From Bdellovibrionales bacterium (lineage in GTDB: Bacteria > Bdellovibrionota > Bdellovibrionia > Bdellovibrionales > Bdellovibrionaceae): a stretch of 64,000 nucleotides of DNA. The notes beneath the pieces are model-generated. The model ran no database searches, was not told the origin of the DNA, and worked only from the letters and a program-made list of their open reading frames with translations. Both the position numbers and the translations under genes were made by a program. Every line of letters begins with the position of its first letter. Positions within the stretch are counted from its first letter, which is position 1. Positions 47,960 to 56,913 of the stretch are shown one piece after another. The DNA is taken from the NCBI GenBank assembly GCA_016713585.1, contig JADJOV010000001.1:310001-374000 (forward strand). The letters are read 5' to 3'.

Positions 47960-48229
47960 AGATTGACCACATTGAACGCAATAATTTTAATCGTCGAAGT
48001 TACTACGCCACATTTTCTTCAATGATGCTAGGCCTCGAGATACTCTTAGAATGGCGATTTTGAGCTAATGCTTGAAAGAAAAAAAATCACGGGCTTTACA
48101 AGCAAAAACAGCGTCAAGGAAAAAATAAAATAAATTCATTTATGCTGCAGACGATCGCAATATTTTCAGATGTTCCCATCAAAACATTTCGAAATCCAAC
48201 TATCATCAAATTCTCACCCTACCTGACGG

Positions 48230-48295
48230 CATCCTGCCTCAGGGCCTCTAGGCCGGCCCTGAAACCCGCCGTTGAACGCTCATCGTGAGCGTCCA
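48230..48295 (+). repeat. 66-bp palindromic repeat, copy A
   Basis: Contains two hairpins: TCAGGGCC...GGCCCTGA and ACGCTCA-TCG-TGAGCGT, joined by AACCCGCCGT. Nearly identical to copy C at 62274 and, inverted, to copy B at 48453. Confidence 0.9.
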
Positions 48296-48452
48296 AACAG
48301 CAAATAACAAAACTAAATAAAAGTCCTCAGTATCGACAAATTCAGACGACTTAGGAAAACCTCTACTGAGTAAATTGGCAATAAGGAGGAAGCACCAATC
48401 TCTATTTTGATTTTACAAAAAAACGACCAAAGCAATTCAGCTCCCAATTGCT

Positions 48453-48518
48453 TTGCCGCTCACGATGAGCGGCAAACGGCGGGTTTCAGGGCCGGCCCAG
48501 AGGCCCTGAGTCAGGATG
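48453..48518 (-). repeat. 66-bp palindromic repeat, copy B (inverted)
   Basis: Reverse complement of copy A with a few changes. In the second hairpin the stem reads GCCGCTCA/TGAGCGGC instead of ACGCTCA/TGAGCGT, so changes on both arms keep pairing. Copies A and B face each other across 157 bases. Confidence 0.9.
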
Positions 48519-48674
48519 ACCTTATCTAAGACGTCACAAATTAAAAAAATTGGCCGCCGAAGGCTGGCCAGTTACTCCCAATCTTATAACACTCGGCCAA
48601 CAATCCACTGTGGCCCTTACGAAAATCCACCCGATGTCGTGCTAACCAAACTTTTGAATGAAAAGAACCTGGAG

Positions 48675-49133
48675 TCATCGAACACCTCCAATCGAAGTTG
48701 AGAGGGGCCCGCTGAGTAATTTCAATAGATCTGCCGTCATCGAATGAATATTCAATTCAATGATGACTCCTGAACTTAAAATGATTCGAGCTGGGTCAGT
48801 TCGCGAGCATTGGATCGTCGAATCTTCAACCCTTAGCTCTCGAACGAGCTTCACAGAAGGTTTTCGACTAATTCTTGGTTGGCCCAACTTGAACCAATTT
48901 CGGACGCCAGCAGGGCTCACCCCTATGGCTTTGGCCACAATCGCAGGCGAGAAGCCAAGACGCTTCAAATGACTCACCCGTTGGACAATATCCTTTGGAT
49001 ACTTAAAATGTCCTGGCACTCTGCCATCTGAATCCATCAGATTCCTGCGAAAATCCAAGATCTCATTTCTTAAAGCTTGAATCTCCGGTTGCGAAGTGAA
49101 TACGACATGTTTTTCTTTTTTCGGCCTTTTCAT
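48675..49133 (-). CDS. IS66-accessory-like HTH protein
   Basis: Start ATG 49133 (MKRPKKEKH) preferred over 49169 because a G-rich ribosome site precedes it. The HTH is at RLGFSPAIVAKAIGVSPAGVRNWF; the tail ARIILSSGVIIELN resembles the last beta strand of IS66 TnpA-type proteins (V-R-L-P-N-G-V). It lies just outside the predicted right end of the IS66 element on the same strand. Inference: an accessory or regulatory protein of an IS66-type element. Confidence 0.6.
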   Translation of the reverse strand: MKRPKKEKHVVFTSQPEIQALRNEILDFRRNLMDSDGRVPGHFKYPKDIVQRVSHLKRLGFSPAIVAKAIGVSPAGVRNWFKLGQPRISRKPSVKLVRELRVEDSTIQCSRTDPARIILSSGVIIELNIHSMTADLLKLLSGPLSTSIGGVR

Positions 49134-49565
49134 TTTGCCCCCCCCGACAATTTCGATGAGGCTAGACACTAAAATACAAATTTGATGAATTCTACACCAT
49201 CAGGTGTAATGGATACGCTGATTATGTGGAATGACAAAACTAAATCTGGGGTCTTTGCATTGGCTAACCGGGGCATGTCTTCAAAGTCATTAGCAAAATT
49301 CTTAATTAAAATTCACAAAAGAATCAATGAAAACCCGTAAATTTAAGAGAGTTCATATGTCGACTGCTGGGGCCCCACTGTTCAACTACTCCGCCAAAAC
49401 CTCAAGGGTCAGTTTTGGATAAAGTACAGTTGCGTATCCGTGACTAACCTATTTGCAGCGGTCTCAAATGTGTCATTTTGTCAGATCATGAATATCTCAA
49501 AAATCAGAAAGGGCTTGTCCCCTTGCCGATACCTAGAAGCTAGCCACAAAAATTCAAAAAAGCCG
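49134..49565. other. Island intergenic region without recognised gene
   Basis: AT-rich sequence with stops in all frames and no clear repeat. Short open frames here are not supported by any motif. Confidence 0.4.
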
Positions 49566-49589
49566 GGGGCTAATCTGCAAATTAGCCCC
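49566..49589 (-). terminator. Intrinsic terminator on the minus strand
   Basis: GGGGCTAAT and ATTAGCCCC form a 9-bp stem; the minus-strand transcript continues into a T6 run (CGGCTTTTTT). It lies about 65 bases beyond the stop of the secreted protein gene at 49654. Confidence 0.75.
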
Positions 49590-49653
49590 AAATGCCTTTT
49601 AAATTTCCTATCCTCGATTCGGGCTTAATTCTTCCAATCCTCTAACATGAAAA

Positions 49654-50077
49654 TTATTTTTCTAAATCACAACTCAATAATGGAAGTGAAGAATTTTTTG
49701 CGTCAATCAGTACATATGGAGTATAGGGTTCGCCCGTGTTACTCCAAAAGCCATCGACATTGATGGTGATGCCTGATGTACTTGTTGCAACATATTCTTT
49801 GAGCATAGCCAGGCAAAGATTTCTTCCATCAGTATTCAAACCGGTGAACTGTATTTGATAGGAGCCAGAAAAAGTATTCGAACCCGAGGAAAAACTTCCA
49901 ATCACCGTCACAAAAACTTTAGTATTAATCGACCCATTTGGCATACACAGCTTCTTTAACAGAATAAAATTTAACTGTTTTCACCTTTGCTAGCACTCGA
50001 CCTTGGCCGTAAGCCGCAAAACTATTAATACCAAAAATCATAATAATAAGACCTAAAATAAATCGAAATATCCCCAC
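49654..50077 (-). CDS. Small secreted protein (frameshift near 49945)
   Basis: From GTG 50077 a signal peptide reads FRFILGLIIMIFGINSFAAYG; a shift near 49945 links it to MPNGSINTKVFVTVIGSFSSG and a beta-rich mature part ending CDLEK. Two Cys residues may pair. Function unknown. The AAAAAGGGG upstream could serve as a ribosome site. Confidence 0.5.
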
Positions 50078-50155
50078 TTGAACCCCTTTTTTTTATTAGT
50101 GTACAGCAATTCAAATACTCCTAAAAATCAATTTTTTTCGAGGCTAGAAAGGCCG

Positions 50156-50497
50156 TTAAAAAGTACGTGAAATCCTAGAAAATACAGTCTCATTTTGTTC
50201 AACATAGTTTGGAGTGGCATCAATTCTAATCATCAGAGCTGGCGAGAGCTTAAAAATTTGATTCAAATAAATCGCATTGAAACGCGCTTTGTCTAAATTA
50301 CTGGCGCTGCTCCCGAATGGATATCCAATATCAGCATCACAATAAGAGGCGCGTCCGTTACGAACCACGCCAGCAATTAGGCGTTGAATTCCGAGACTAT
50401 TTTCCTCCGTCGTCCTAAAAACTTCTTGATCTGCCGATGAAATGAATTGAGAAATCTCATCTGCAAACGCCTGATCATTTCTTGGTAGGCCCATCAA
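50156..50497 (-). CDS. Unrecognised 113-residue protein
   Basis: Starts MGLPRNDQAFADEISQFIS. No signal peptide or known motif. The C-terminal part (LSPALMIRIDATPNYV) is beta-like. The open frame is longer than expected by chance for this AT content, but it may be a decayed fragment in the island. Confidence 0.4.
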   Translation of the reverse strand: MMGLPRNDQAFADEISQFISSADQEVFRTTEENSLGIQRLIAGVVRNGRASYCDADIGYPFGSSASNLDKARFNAIYLNQIFKLSPALMIRIDATPNYVEQNETVFSRISRTF

Positions 50498-50664
50498 ACA
50501 CCCCTCTTTGAATACTAGGATAGATCATAGTTATCTTCACAAACAGAGCAAAAAATTGTTCGTAAACTAAGTAAAAATGAGTATTATCAAATAGATTGAG
50601 CTATTGTGCTGAAATGAGAAAAACAGCTATGGCCTGTTCTTGGCGAAATGGGCTGGCCCCCCTC

Positions 50665-50856
50665 TCAAGCACATTCAAGCCCATTCATATCAGTGAGTTT
50701 TTCAGACCCTGACCGGGCACCGAGTTTTTCGATAAACCGTTTCCATTCTTGATCGGTCTCGATAAGCTTGGCCCCTGCATAACCATTTTCATTCTGCCAT
50801 ATGGGTTCAAGAACAATTTCACTGAAAACGTTGGGCCCTAACCGCACACGGATCAA
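50665..50856 (-). CDS. Short protein or fragment, unrecognised
   Basis: 63 residues, with GYAGAKLIETDQEWKRFI, which vaguely recalls the end of a PilZ domain. The start is abutted by an IS91 fragment on the other strand, so this may be the 3' remnant of a longer gene. Confidence 0.3.
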   Translation of the reverse strand: MIRVRLGPNVFSEIVLEPIWQNENGYAGAKLIETDQEWKRFIEKLGARSGSEKLTDMNGLECA

Positions 50857-50861
50857 TTGAC

Positions 50862-51176
50862 AGTGATGGCACCCTTGCCGTCAAATTCACTCCCATGGAG
50901 TTTATGGAGCGCCTCGCTGCCCTCATTCCACGACCCAAAATCCATCTGACAAGATATCACGGAGTCTTAGCCCCCCACTACAAATTTAGAAAACAGATCG
51001 TCAAGCAAGTCGTTCCGATTGGCTCCAAAGCTAAAATAGACTCACTCAAGTCGCGGGCCAGCAACGACAAAAAAAGCCACGCAAAGAAGTCAAACCGAAT
51101 CCCATTGGCCAAGCTCCTGAAGCGGGTTGAGGATAAGAAGTATAGACCACCTGCTCTAGTGAACTCAATTATATAG
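50862..51176 (+). pseudogene. IS91-family transposase C-terminal fragment
   Basis: Reads TLAVKFTPMEFMERLAALIP and HLTRYHGVLAPHYKFRK, matching the corresponding part of the larger IS91 piece at 51437-52315 at high similarity. The catalytic N-terminal half is absent. Opposite orientation to the other fragment. Confidence 0.8.
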
Positions 51177-51436
51177 GACGCCTGGTCAATTCTGCGGAAA
51201 GTTCGATTCCAGCTAATTCTGCTTAATTTTTTTGAGTTTTTGATGATGCTTTTTAGATTGGTGGACTCTTTTTGAGATTTTATCTCGATTTTTTCTCATT
51301 GGATTTGTTTTTTTTATAGGAGTCCCGTCGACTCGTGGATTTCGAATCTGAGGGTTCCAAGAAAGCTCATGAGTCGTGTGTCTTGGTCTAATCATAATCA
51401 GGGAAGGCTTGGATGAAGTCGTCTCCAGAGCCTTTG

Positions 51437-52315
51437 TCATGGCGGTGTGGAGGTCCTCGGCTTGAGTGGATTTTCGGTGATCTTGCCGCCGCAAACATTG
51501 CAGGTTTCCATGTCCATTTTGAAGACTCGTTTGAGCAGCTGGGTCCAGGTGATGCGCTTTTTCTTTGTTGAGTCGTTCTTAATGTTGTCATCTTGGGTCT
51601 GGTCGACCGCTCCTTGGTTTGGAGTCGTGGCTGGTGGGGTTGGGACGATGAGTTTTCTGTACTTGTAGTTTGGAGCCAGGACTCCATGAAATCGGGTGAG
51701 GTGAACTCGTGGTCGAGGGACAAGGGCCGCAAGTTTTTCCATGAACTCCAAGGGCTCAAAGACAATTTGTGTGGTTCCATCGTCATAGGGAGTTTTGAGT
51801 TTATAGATGACTTGCCCTCTGGAGTTGACAGAGAGCCTCTCTTCACTGATGGCAGGCCTTGCAATGTATCGGGCGATCTTTTCAAGCTTGTCTCGTTGCC
51901 CAGGGCCTACGGCAACACCTCCGTGGAGAGTGAAGCCGGAATACTTGCCAACAAGTCCGCCTTTGCCGATGTGATCCCTGTCGACCTGAGATTTAAGAAC
52001 GAGGGCTTTTTTTCCTTTATTGGGACCGAGTAAGAATCTGTAGGAACTCGAGGCGGCCTGCAAATGGGAAAAGCCTTCCTCCATGGGGATATTGAGCTGA
52101 AGAGGGGCGTCGTCATCTTTTACGATGATGCCGTTTTTCTCAAGATACTTAGCGACTCTGTGGGCGATGGTCTTAACCAGTCCTTCTAGCTCTGGGACAG
52201 TTGGTGGTGCAGTTTTGTGAAAGTCCTTTGGGATCTTATCGGCATTGAGTTCATAGGCCCCATCGATCAGAAGTTGATGGAGGTGGACATTGACGTTGCA
52301 CCCATTTTGACCACC
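51437..52315 (-). pseudogene. IS91-family (HUH) transposase, truncated at both ends
   Basis: In the upstream frame, NVNVHLHQLLIDGAY contains the HUH-type His-x-His and the family's D-G motif; the following frame reads AAFSSYRFLLGP-like residues, GGVAVGPGQRDKLEKIARYI, RPRVHLTRFHGVLAPNYKYR and a closing C-N-V-C-G zinc pair. Truncated at 52315 by the IS1634-like fragment and frameshifted near 51440. The catalytic Tyr region is incomplete. Confidence 0.8.
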
Positions 52316-52369
52316 TAAAATTTAAGTTATTGAAATCCCTAGCTATTTTGGATCTCTGTAGTCACAACA

Positions 52370-52843
52370 TCAGTTCGACCTACTCAGTCTCTCCAGTAGA
52401 AAATCGTCGTCAGTTAAATATGACATTTTTAAAAGTTTGAGGATCCGGCTTTGCTCGAGATTGGTTTCGGTAATTGTGTAGAGCGATTCATGACCAGCTT
52501 TGTATTTGTTAAGATGGCATGAGTGAAGAAGGGACAAGGCCTCGGGCGCAGAGTATTTTTCGCCAAGGTGCCGCTTTAGAAGTCGCTCAAGCAATAGTGA
52601 TAACATACAGATGGTAATATGCGCTTTGACCTTTTCATCTTGGTGATGGCGAATCGGACGAATTTGAAGGATATTTTTTATAATCTGAAAGTCTTTTTCA
52701 ACAACATCCTTGGCTTGATAAAGTTGGCAGAGTTCAGTCGCTGAAAGATTTACCTGTGATTTGAATAAAAAAAACCACCCAGCTAAAGCACAGGTAAATC
52801 TTTGCAGAGCGACATCCAGCGCCTGGGCAAACTGTTGAAACAT
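52370..52843 (-). pseudogene. IS1634-like transposase C-terminal fragment
   Basis: 157 residues: GWFFLFKSQVNLSATELCQLYQ then VVEKDFQIIKNILQIRPI, where the Glu would be the last catalytic residue, and HITICMLSLLLERLLKRHLG. The N-terminal half with the catalytic Asp residues is missing. It marks the right edge of the mobile island; core genes resume at 52883. Confidence 0.7.
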
Positions 52844-52882
52844 TTCAGAAACTGAGGGATGGTCTTGCTTTAGGAGGAAAAG

Positions 52883-53239
52883 ATGAAATCGGTGAAAACA
52901 CCTTGGACAACCGGCGCTCTCTTGATTTGCACTAATTGTGGAAAAGATATCTCGCCTGAGACATTGAAGCCTTTGCGTGAAAATGGGGAACCATCAGAGA
53001 ATCTGAAGAAATACCTGAAGTCGGCGCTTAAGAAGTCTGGTCATGACAAGGACATTCGTGTAATGACTTCGAGTTGTCTTGATATGTGTGATGCGGGCAG
53101 GCAGTCTGGGTCCTATATCCCAGTTGGTCATCTTGGCAAAACCGAGAATGGGAACGAAGATTTCACCTTAAATCCAGCAGAAGATCGTGAGGTAGTTTTG
53201 CGGTTTTTAAATAGTAAAATCATTGAGAATCATAAGTGA
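52883..53239 (+). CDS. [2Fe-2S] thioredoxin-like ferredoxin
   Basis: 118 residues. Four cysteines spaced C-T-N-C (residues about 16-19) and C-L-D-M-C (about 65-69) match the thioredoxin-fold ferredoxins (as in COG3411 and NuoE C-termini). SD GGAGGAA is found before ATG 52883. It overlaps the transporter gene start (TGATG). Electron-transfer partner unknown. Confidence 0.8.
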   Translation: MKSVKTPWTTGALLICTNCGKDISPETLKPLRENGEPSENLKKYLKSALKKSGHDKDIRVMTSSCLDMCDAGRQSGSYIPVGHLGKTENGNEDFTLNPAEDREVVLRFLNSKIIENHK

Positions 53240-54474
53240 TGAGCCCTAATCAAGAGAATGGTCTCGATGAAAATCGATCGAGAAAAAATATAGTTTATTT
53301 TATTTTTTCTACGATTGTTCTCGATATGCTTGGGATCGGACTTATTATTCCCGTCCTGCCTGATGTTATCAGACGGTTTGTTACAGAACAGGATTCGGTC
53401 AATCAGCTTTTTGGATATTTTGTGGCCACCTATGCATTGATGCAGTTCCTGGCCGCGCCTGTTTTAGGGGGACTCTCTGACCACTTTGGGCGCCGTCCGA
53501 TATTGCTTGGTTCGCTTTTTGGGGCTTCGATTGATTACATTTTTATGGCCTTTGCCTCTTCGCTCCCACTGCTTTTTGTTGGGCGAGTCATATCTGGACT
53601 CACTGGTGCCAGCATGACAGTAGCCAACTCATACATGGCAGATATTTCTACTGACAAAAATCGTGCGGCAAATTTTGGAATGATTGGCGCGGCTTTTGGC
53701 ATAGGTTTTATAGGTGGACCATTGATTGGAGGGGTTCTTGGACATATTAGCAGCACAGCTCCATTTATTGCGGCGGCAGTTTTGAATTGTATAAATTTTT
53801 TGTTTGGCATTTTTATTTTGCCAGAGTCTCTATTAGAGAAACATCGAAGAAAAATTGAGTTTAGAAAATTAAATCCATTTTTGTCAATTTCTCGCACTCT
53901 AAAAACACCAGCTCTTTTTTATTTTGTGGGCATATATACATTGCTTTTTATGGCAGGTAACGTTCATCCAAGTGTTTGGACCCTCTACACTGAATACAAA
54001 TTTGGTTGGACTTCCGTTCAGGTTGGAATTTCTTTGAGTTTTGTGGGGCTGGTTTATGGATTCAGTCAGGCGGTTCTTTCTAAAAAGCTGGTTCCACGAT
54101 GGGGAGAGCAAAGGGCTTTGAAAATAGGTATTCTGTTTACTGGGCTCGCTTTTCTACTATATGCGCTAGTTCCGGTGGGTTGGATGATGTATGCGGTGAT
54201 GGCACTCACCTCGCTGTCGGCCTTGGCGATTCCTTGCTTGCAGGCGATTATGACAAAGCAAGTAGATCCTGATCGCCAAGGGGAGCTGCAGGGAGGCTTG
54301 GTTTCGCTTTCAAGTCTAACTTCAATAGTGGCTCCAGTTTTGTACACATCAAGTTTTAGTTGGGCCACGGGAGCTGGGAATCTGTTTGGTTTTGCCGGAC
54401 TGCCTTATCTTATTGCTGCAATTATTGTGTTCATGAGTTGGATCCTTTTGTTGATTCAGCTCAGGGCATCTTGA
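53239..54474 (+). CDS. TetA-like major facilitator superfamily transporter
   Basis: 412 residues with 12 predicted membrane segments. MFS loop motif LGGLSDHFGRRPILLGS lies between helices 2 and 3, and antiporter motif C-like GAAFGIGFIGGPLIGG in helix 5, like TCR/Tet-family drug-proton antiporters. Chromosomal members need not confer tetracycline resistance. Coupled to the [2Fe-2S] gene by overlap. Intact. Confidence 0.9.
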   Translation: MSPNQENGLDENRSRKNIVYFIFSTIVLDMLGIGLIIPVLPDVIRRFVTEQDSVNQLFGYFVATYALMQFLAAPVLGGLSDHFGRRPILLGSLFGASIDYIFMAFASSLPLLFVGRVISGLTGASMTVANSYMADISTDKNRAANFGMIGAAFGIGFIGGPLIGGVLGHISSTAPFIAAAVLNCINFLFGIFILPESLLEKHRRKIEFRKLNPFLSISRTLKTPALFYFVGIYTLLFMAGNVHPSVWTLYTEYKFGWTSVQVGISLSFVGLVYGFSQAVLSKKLVPRWGEQRALKIGILFTGLAFLLYALVPVGWMMYAVMALTSLSALAIPCLQAIMTKQVDPDRQGELQGGLVSLSSLTSIVAPVLYTSSFSWATGAGNLFGFAGLPYLIAAIIVFMSWILLLIQLRAS

Positions 54475-54553
54475 AATTACTGAGAGTCCGCGGGATATTT
54501 TGGATCATTTATCATTGCGCGAACCTTCGGTGTGTTTTCGGAGGAATTCTTTT

Positions 54554-55795
54554 CTATTTCTTTTTTCTTTTTGATCGCTTGTCGTAGTTGTCATCGCTAT
54601 CGAGCATTTGTCGCAGGCTTGTAGCTAACCCAACCTCTGGAGGAGGAGTGGCGATAATTTTGTAAGCACTTTTGCTGATTGGAATGACATCGATTGCCTT
54701 TGGTAGCAACTTTTGGATTTCATCCAAGAGTGGTTTTTCTTCTTGGCTACAGAATGAAACAGCAATTCCCTTATTGAATCCACGCCCGGTGCGTCCGATG
54801 CGATGAATGTAATTCTCGGCCTTTTCGGGAAGATCGTAGTTGATAACGTGGGTGACATCCGGAATATCAATTCCTCGCGCACTCAAATCTGTGGCAATTA
54901 AAATTTTGCAAGCGCCGCTGCGAAAGGCATTCATCACTTCTGTCCGATCCAGCTGGTCCTTGTCGCCGTGAAGGGTCAGAGTTTGATAGGTCACTCGTGC
55001 CATCGCCTTAGCAACTCGCTCAGCTCGAACACGAGTGCGGACGAAAATAATAAATTTACCGCCGGAATTTTGGCTAAGGTATTCGTTGAGAAAAAAGCGC
55101 TTGTCGTCCATTTCAATGAACATGACCGAGTGTGTGACATTTTTGGAAACAGGATCCTCTGGGGAAATTTGAATACGGATGGCATTACTGCGAACCTGGG
55201 AATAAGCTAGTTTCTTAATTTCAGGATTAATAGTGGCGGAAAAAAACAAAGTCTGATGTCTTCGGGTCAACTTGCGTTTTACCGCTTCAACGTCATCAAC
55301 AAAACCCATATCTAGCATCCGGTCAGCTTCATCCAAGACCAAGGTCTCGACCCTATCAAGACTGATGAATCCCTTGCGAATAAGCTCGAACATTCTTCCA
55401 GGTGTGGCAATCAGAATATCGATACCGTCCTGCAGTTTGTGGATCTGAGAATCCACTTCAATGCCACCAAACACCGCGAAGGCTTTAACCTTGGTGTGCT
55501 TGGCAAAGGAATTGAAGACTTCGCCGATCTGTTGAGCCAGCTCACGGGTTGGAACCATCACGAGGCACTTGATTCCAAGGACACGTTTGCTGCTTTTGCT
55601 GCTGTGAATGCCGTCAATTATGGGAATCGCAAACGCTGCAGTTTTGCCGGTCCCTGTTTGAGCGATTGCCAGAACATCTTCCCCTTTCATGATGGAAGGG
55701 ATGGCTTTGAACTGGATATCGGTGGTGCGGAAAAAACCGTTGTCGTTAAGATTGCGCAAAAGATCATCGGACAGGTGAAACTTATCGAATTTCAA
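54554..55795 (-). CDS. rhlE: DEAD-box RNA helicase (RhlE-like)
   Basis: 413 residues. Q motif (FRTTDIQFKAIP), motif I AQTGTGKT, Ia PTRELAQQ, Ib TPGR, II DEAD, III SAT, IV FIIFVRTR, V ATDLSARGIDIP, VI HRIGRTGR, then a short basic tail (KRSKRKKK). Size and tail fit the RhlE group. It would unwind short RNA duplexes in ribosome or mRNA turnover. Converges with the transporter gene. Confidence 0.95.
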   Translation of the reverse strand: MKFDKFHLSDDLLRNLNDNGFFRTTDIQFKAIPSIMKGEDVLAIAQTGTGKTAAFAIPIIDGIHSSKSSKRVLGIKCLVMVPTRELAQQIGEVFNSFAKHTKVKAFAVFGGIEVDSQIHKLQDGIDILIATPGRMFELIRKGFISLDRVETLVLDEADRMLDMGFVDDVEAVKRKLTRRHQTLFFSATINPEIKKLAYSQVRSNAIRIQISPEDPVSKNVTHSVMFIEMDDKRFFLNEYLSQNSGGKFIIFVRTRVRAERVAKAMARVTYQTLTLHGDKDQLDRTEVMNAFRSGACKILIATDLSARGIDIPDVTHVINYDLPEKAENYIHRIGRTGRGFNKGIAVSFCSQEEKPLLDEIQKLLPKAIDVIPISKSAYKIIATPPPEVGLATSLRQMLDSDDNYDKRSKRKKK

Positions 55796-55908
55796 CGTAA
55801 ACCTCTAAATGGAAAAAATAAGTCAGCTGATGGCCTTTACCACAGGAGGGCCTGTTTCTGCACCAACAATACGAGTTAGGCAAAAATTTCAAGCGAGTCA
55901 GCTGGATT

Positions 55909-56367
55909 TTAGCGCTCTTGAAGGAGCTCTGTTTCAGAGTCAATCTGCTCTTGAAGTGTCTTCTTTATCTCTTTGGCTGAGTGGATTTTGCCATGGCCAA
56001 CCCCTGGGCAAAAAGAAACAACTTCTTTTTTCCAAGCCTTGGCTTCCATCACCTCGGGCCAAAACGGCCAAGTTCGACATTGGGTCGGTCTTGCAAGATA
56101 GACGCCGCACTTTTTTCCTGAAAGAAAAAGGCAATCGGGATTATCCCTTCGCTCCTTTATATGCCAAATGCCACTCCTCTTTTCACAGTACTTTTTGGTA
56201 AAACTTGAGGTCGTCAGTTTATGAAAACGCGCCAATCGCTTGCGGTCTGTGAGATTGACATACACAAAGCCAAACTCGCCATGGGAGGTGCAACAGCGAC
56301 CAGAGCCTTGGCATTCGAACTGAATTCCGTTATCCCACCATTGAGTTGAATTCTGAGTTTCTGTCAT
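55909..56367 (-). CDS. YkgJ-family cysteine cluster protein
   Basis: 152 residues with the CxxxCC core: ECQGSGRCC near residue 19, then CGVY, QCRTWPFWPE and CPGVGHG, giving the family's metal- or iron-sulphur-binding pattern. In the same strand as the thioesterase, 12 bases after it. Function of the family is not established. Confidence 0.85.
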   Translation of the reverse strand: MTETQNSTQWWDNGIQFECQGSGRCCTSHGEFGFVYVNLTDRKRLARFHKLTTSSFTKKYCEKRSGIWHIKERRDNPDCLFLSGKKCGVYLARPTQCRTWPFWPEVMEAKAWKKEVVSFCPGVGHGKIHSAKEIKKTLQEQIDSETELLQER

Positions 56368-56379
56368 AGGATTTTCATT

Positions 56380-56811
56380 TCATTGGACCAGATAGGGTTG
56401 TAATCGTGTTTTCATCTGTGGTGGCAGCTTCATTTTTTGCCAATTTGAGGCATCGGCAACAACGTGAACCATTCGCACGACGGCATGAATGTTTCCATGT
56501 TCTGAAAACTCATATTTGACTTTAAAGGAAGTCTCGCCAATAGCATCTAGACTCACTGAAATTTCATACGTGTGGCCGGGCAAAAACGGCGCCCTGTAAT
56601 CGGCCTCACTATGGCGAATTGGAGCAATATAGTCCTTCGCTCCAAACCACTCTTCCCATTGGTAACCGGTCGCCATCACAAACTCTTCAAAAGCCTCGTG
56701 AGCCAAACTGAAGATATTTCCAAAAAACATCACTCCGGCGGCATCGCACAGATGAAACTTAATTGTCGTTTTAGTTCTAAAGGTTTGGGGAGCGTGATGA
56801 TGATCCTTCAT
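56380..56811 (-). CDS. Hot-dog fold acyl-CoA thioesterase
   Basis: Start ATG 56811 (MKDHHHAPQTF) chosen; the open frame reaches 56841. 4HBT fold: IKFHLCDAAGVMFFGNIFSLAHEAFEEF, whose Asp and downstream Glu/His give the catalytic pattern. Divergent with prenyl synthase and menA, so a 1,4-dihydroxy-2-naphthoyl-CoA hydrolase role (MenI) is possible but unproven. Confidence 0.8.
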   Translation of the reverse strand: MKDHHHAPQTFRTKTTIKFHLCDAAGVMFFGNIFSLAHEAFEEFVMATGYQWEEWFGAKDYIAPIRHSEADYRAPFLPGHTYEISVSLDAIGETSFKVKYEFSEHGNIHAVVRMVHVVADASNWQKMKLPPQMKTRLQPYLVQ

Positions 56812-56913
56812 AAAACGAACTCTATGCTGGCCACGCCACAAACATCAAGCCCAATATCGCATTTGAGGCTCTTCCAGCTTGACATCACGCCCTGAGCTTT
56901 GGAATGTATTGGC

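Larger units (their letters stand above)
46464..48575 (-). mobile_element. IS66-family element (tnpC only)
   Basis: Bounded by inverted copies of GTAACTGGCCAGCCTTCGGC (46464 onward) and its complement ending GTTAC at 48575; IS66 ends begin with GTAA. The transposase gene ends about 20 bases inside the left boundary, as expected. tnpA and tnpB are not found between tnpC and the right end, which fits the ISBst12 subgroup. No 8-bp target duplication could be matched, so either boundary may be degenerate. The region 47960-48575 contains the palindromic repeats listed separately. Confidence 0.7.

Noticed and set aside
48516..48701. Small plus-strand open frame as IS66 tnpB
   Set aside because: Composition and motifs do not resemble TnpB; it overlaps repeats and the predicted element end.
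51388..51885. Open frame on the minus strand overlapping the IS91 fragment
   Set aside because: It is another frame of the IS91 transposase; low-complexity translation with no motif.
41867..52880. tRNA-anchored integrative element with att sites
   Set aside because: No copy of the tRNA 3' end appears near the far boundary and no integrase is present.
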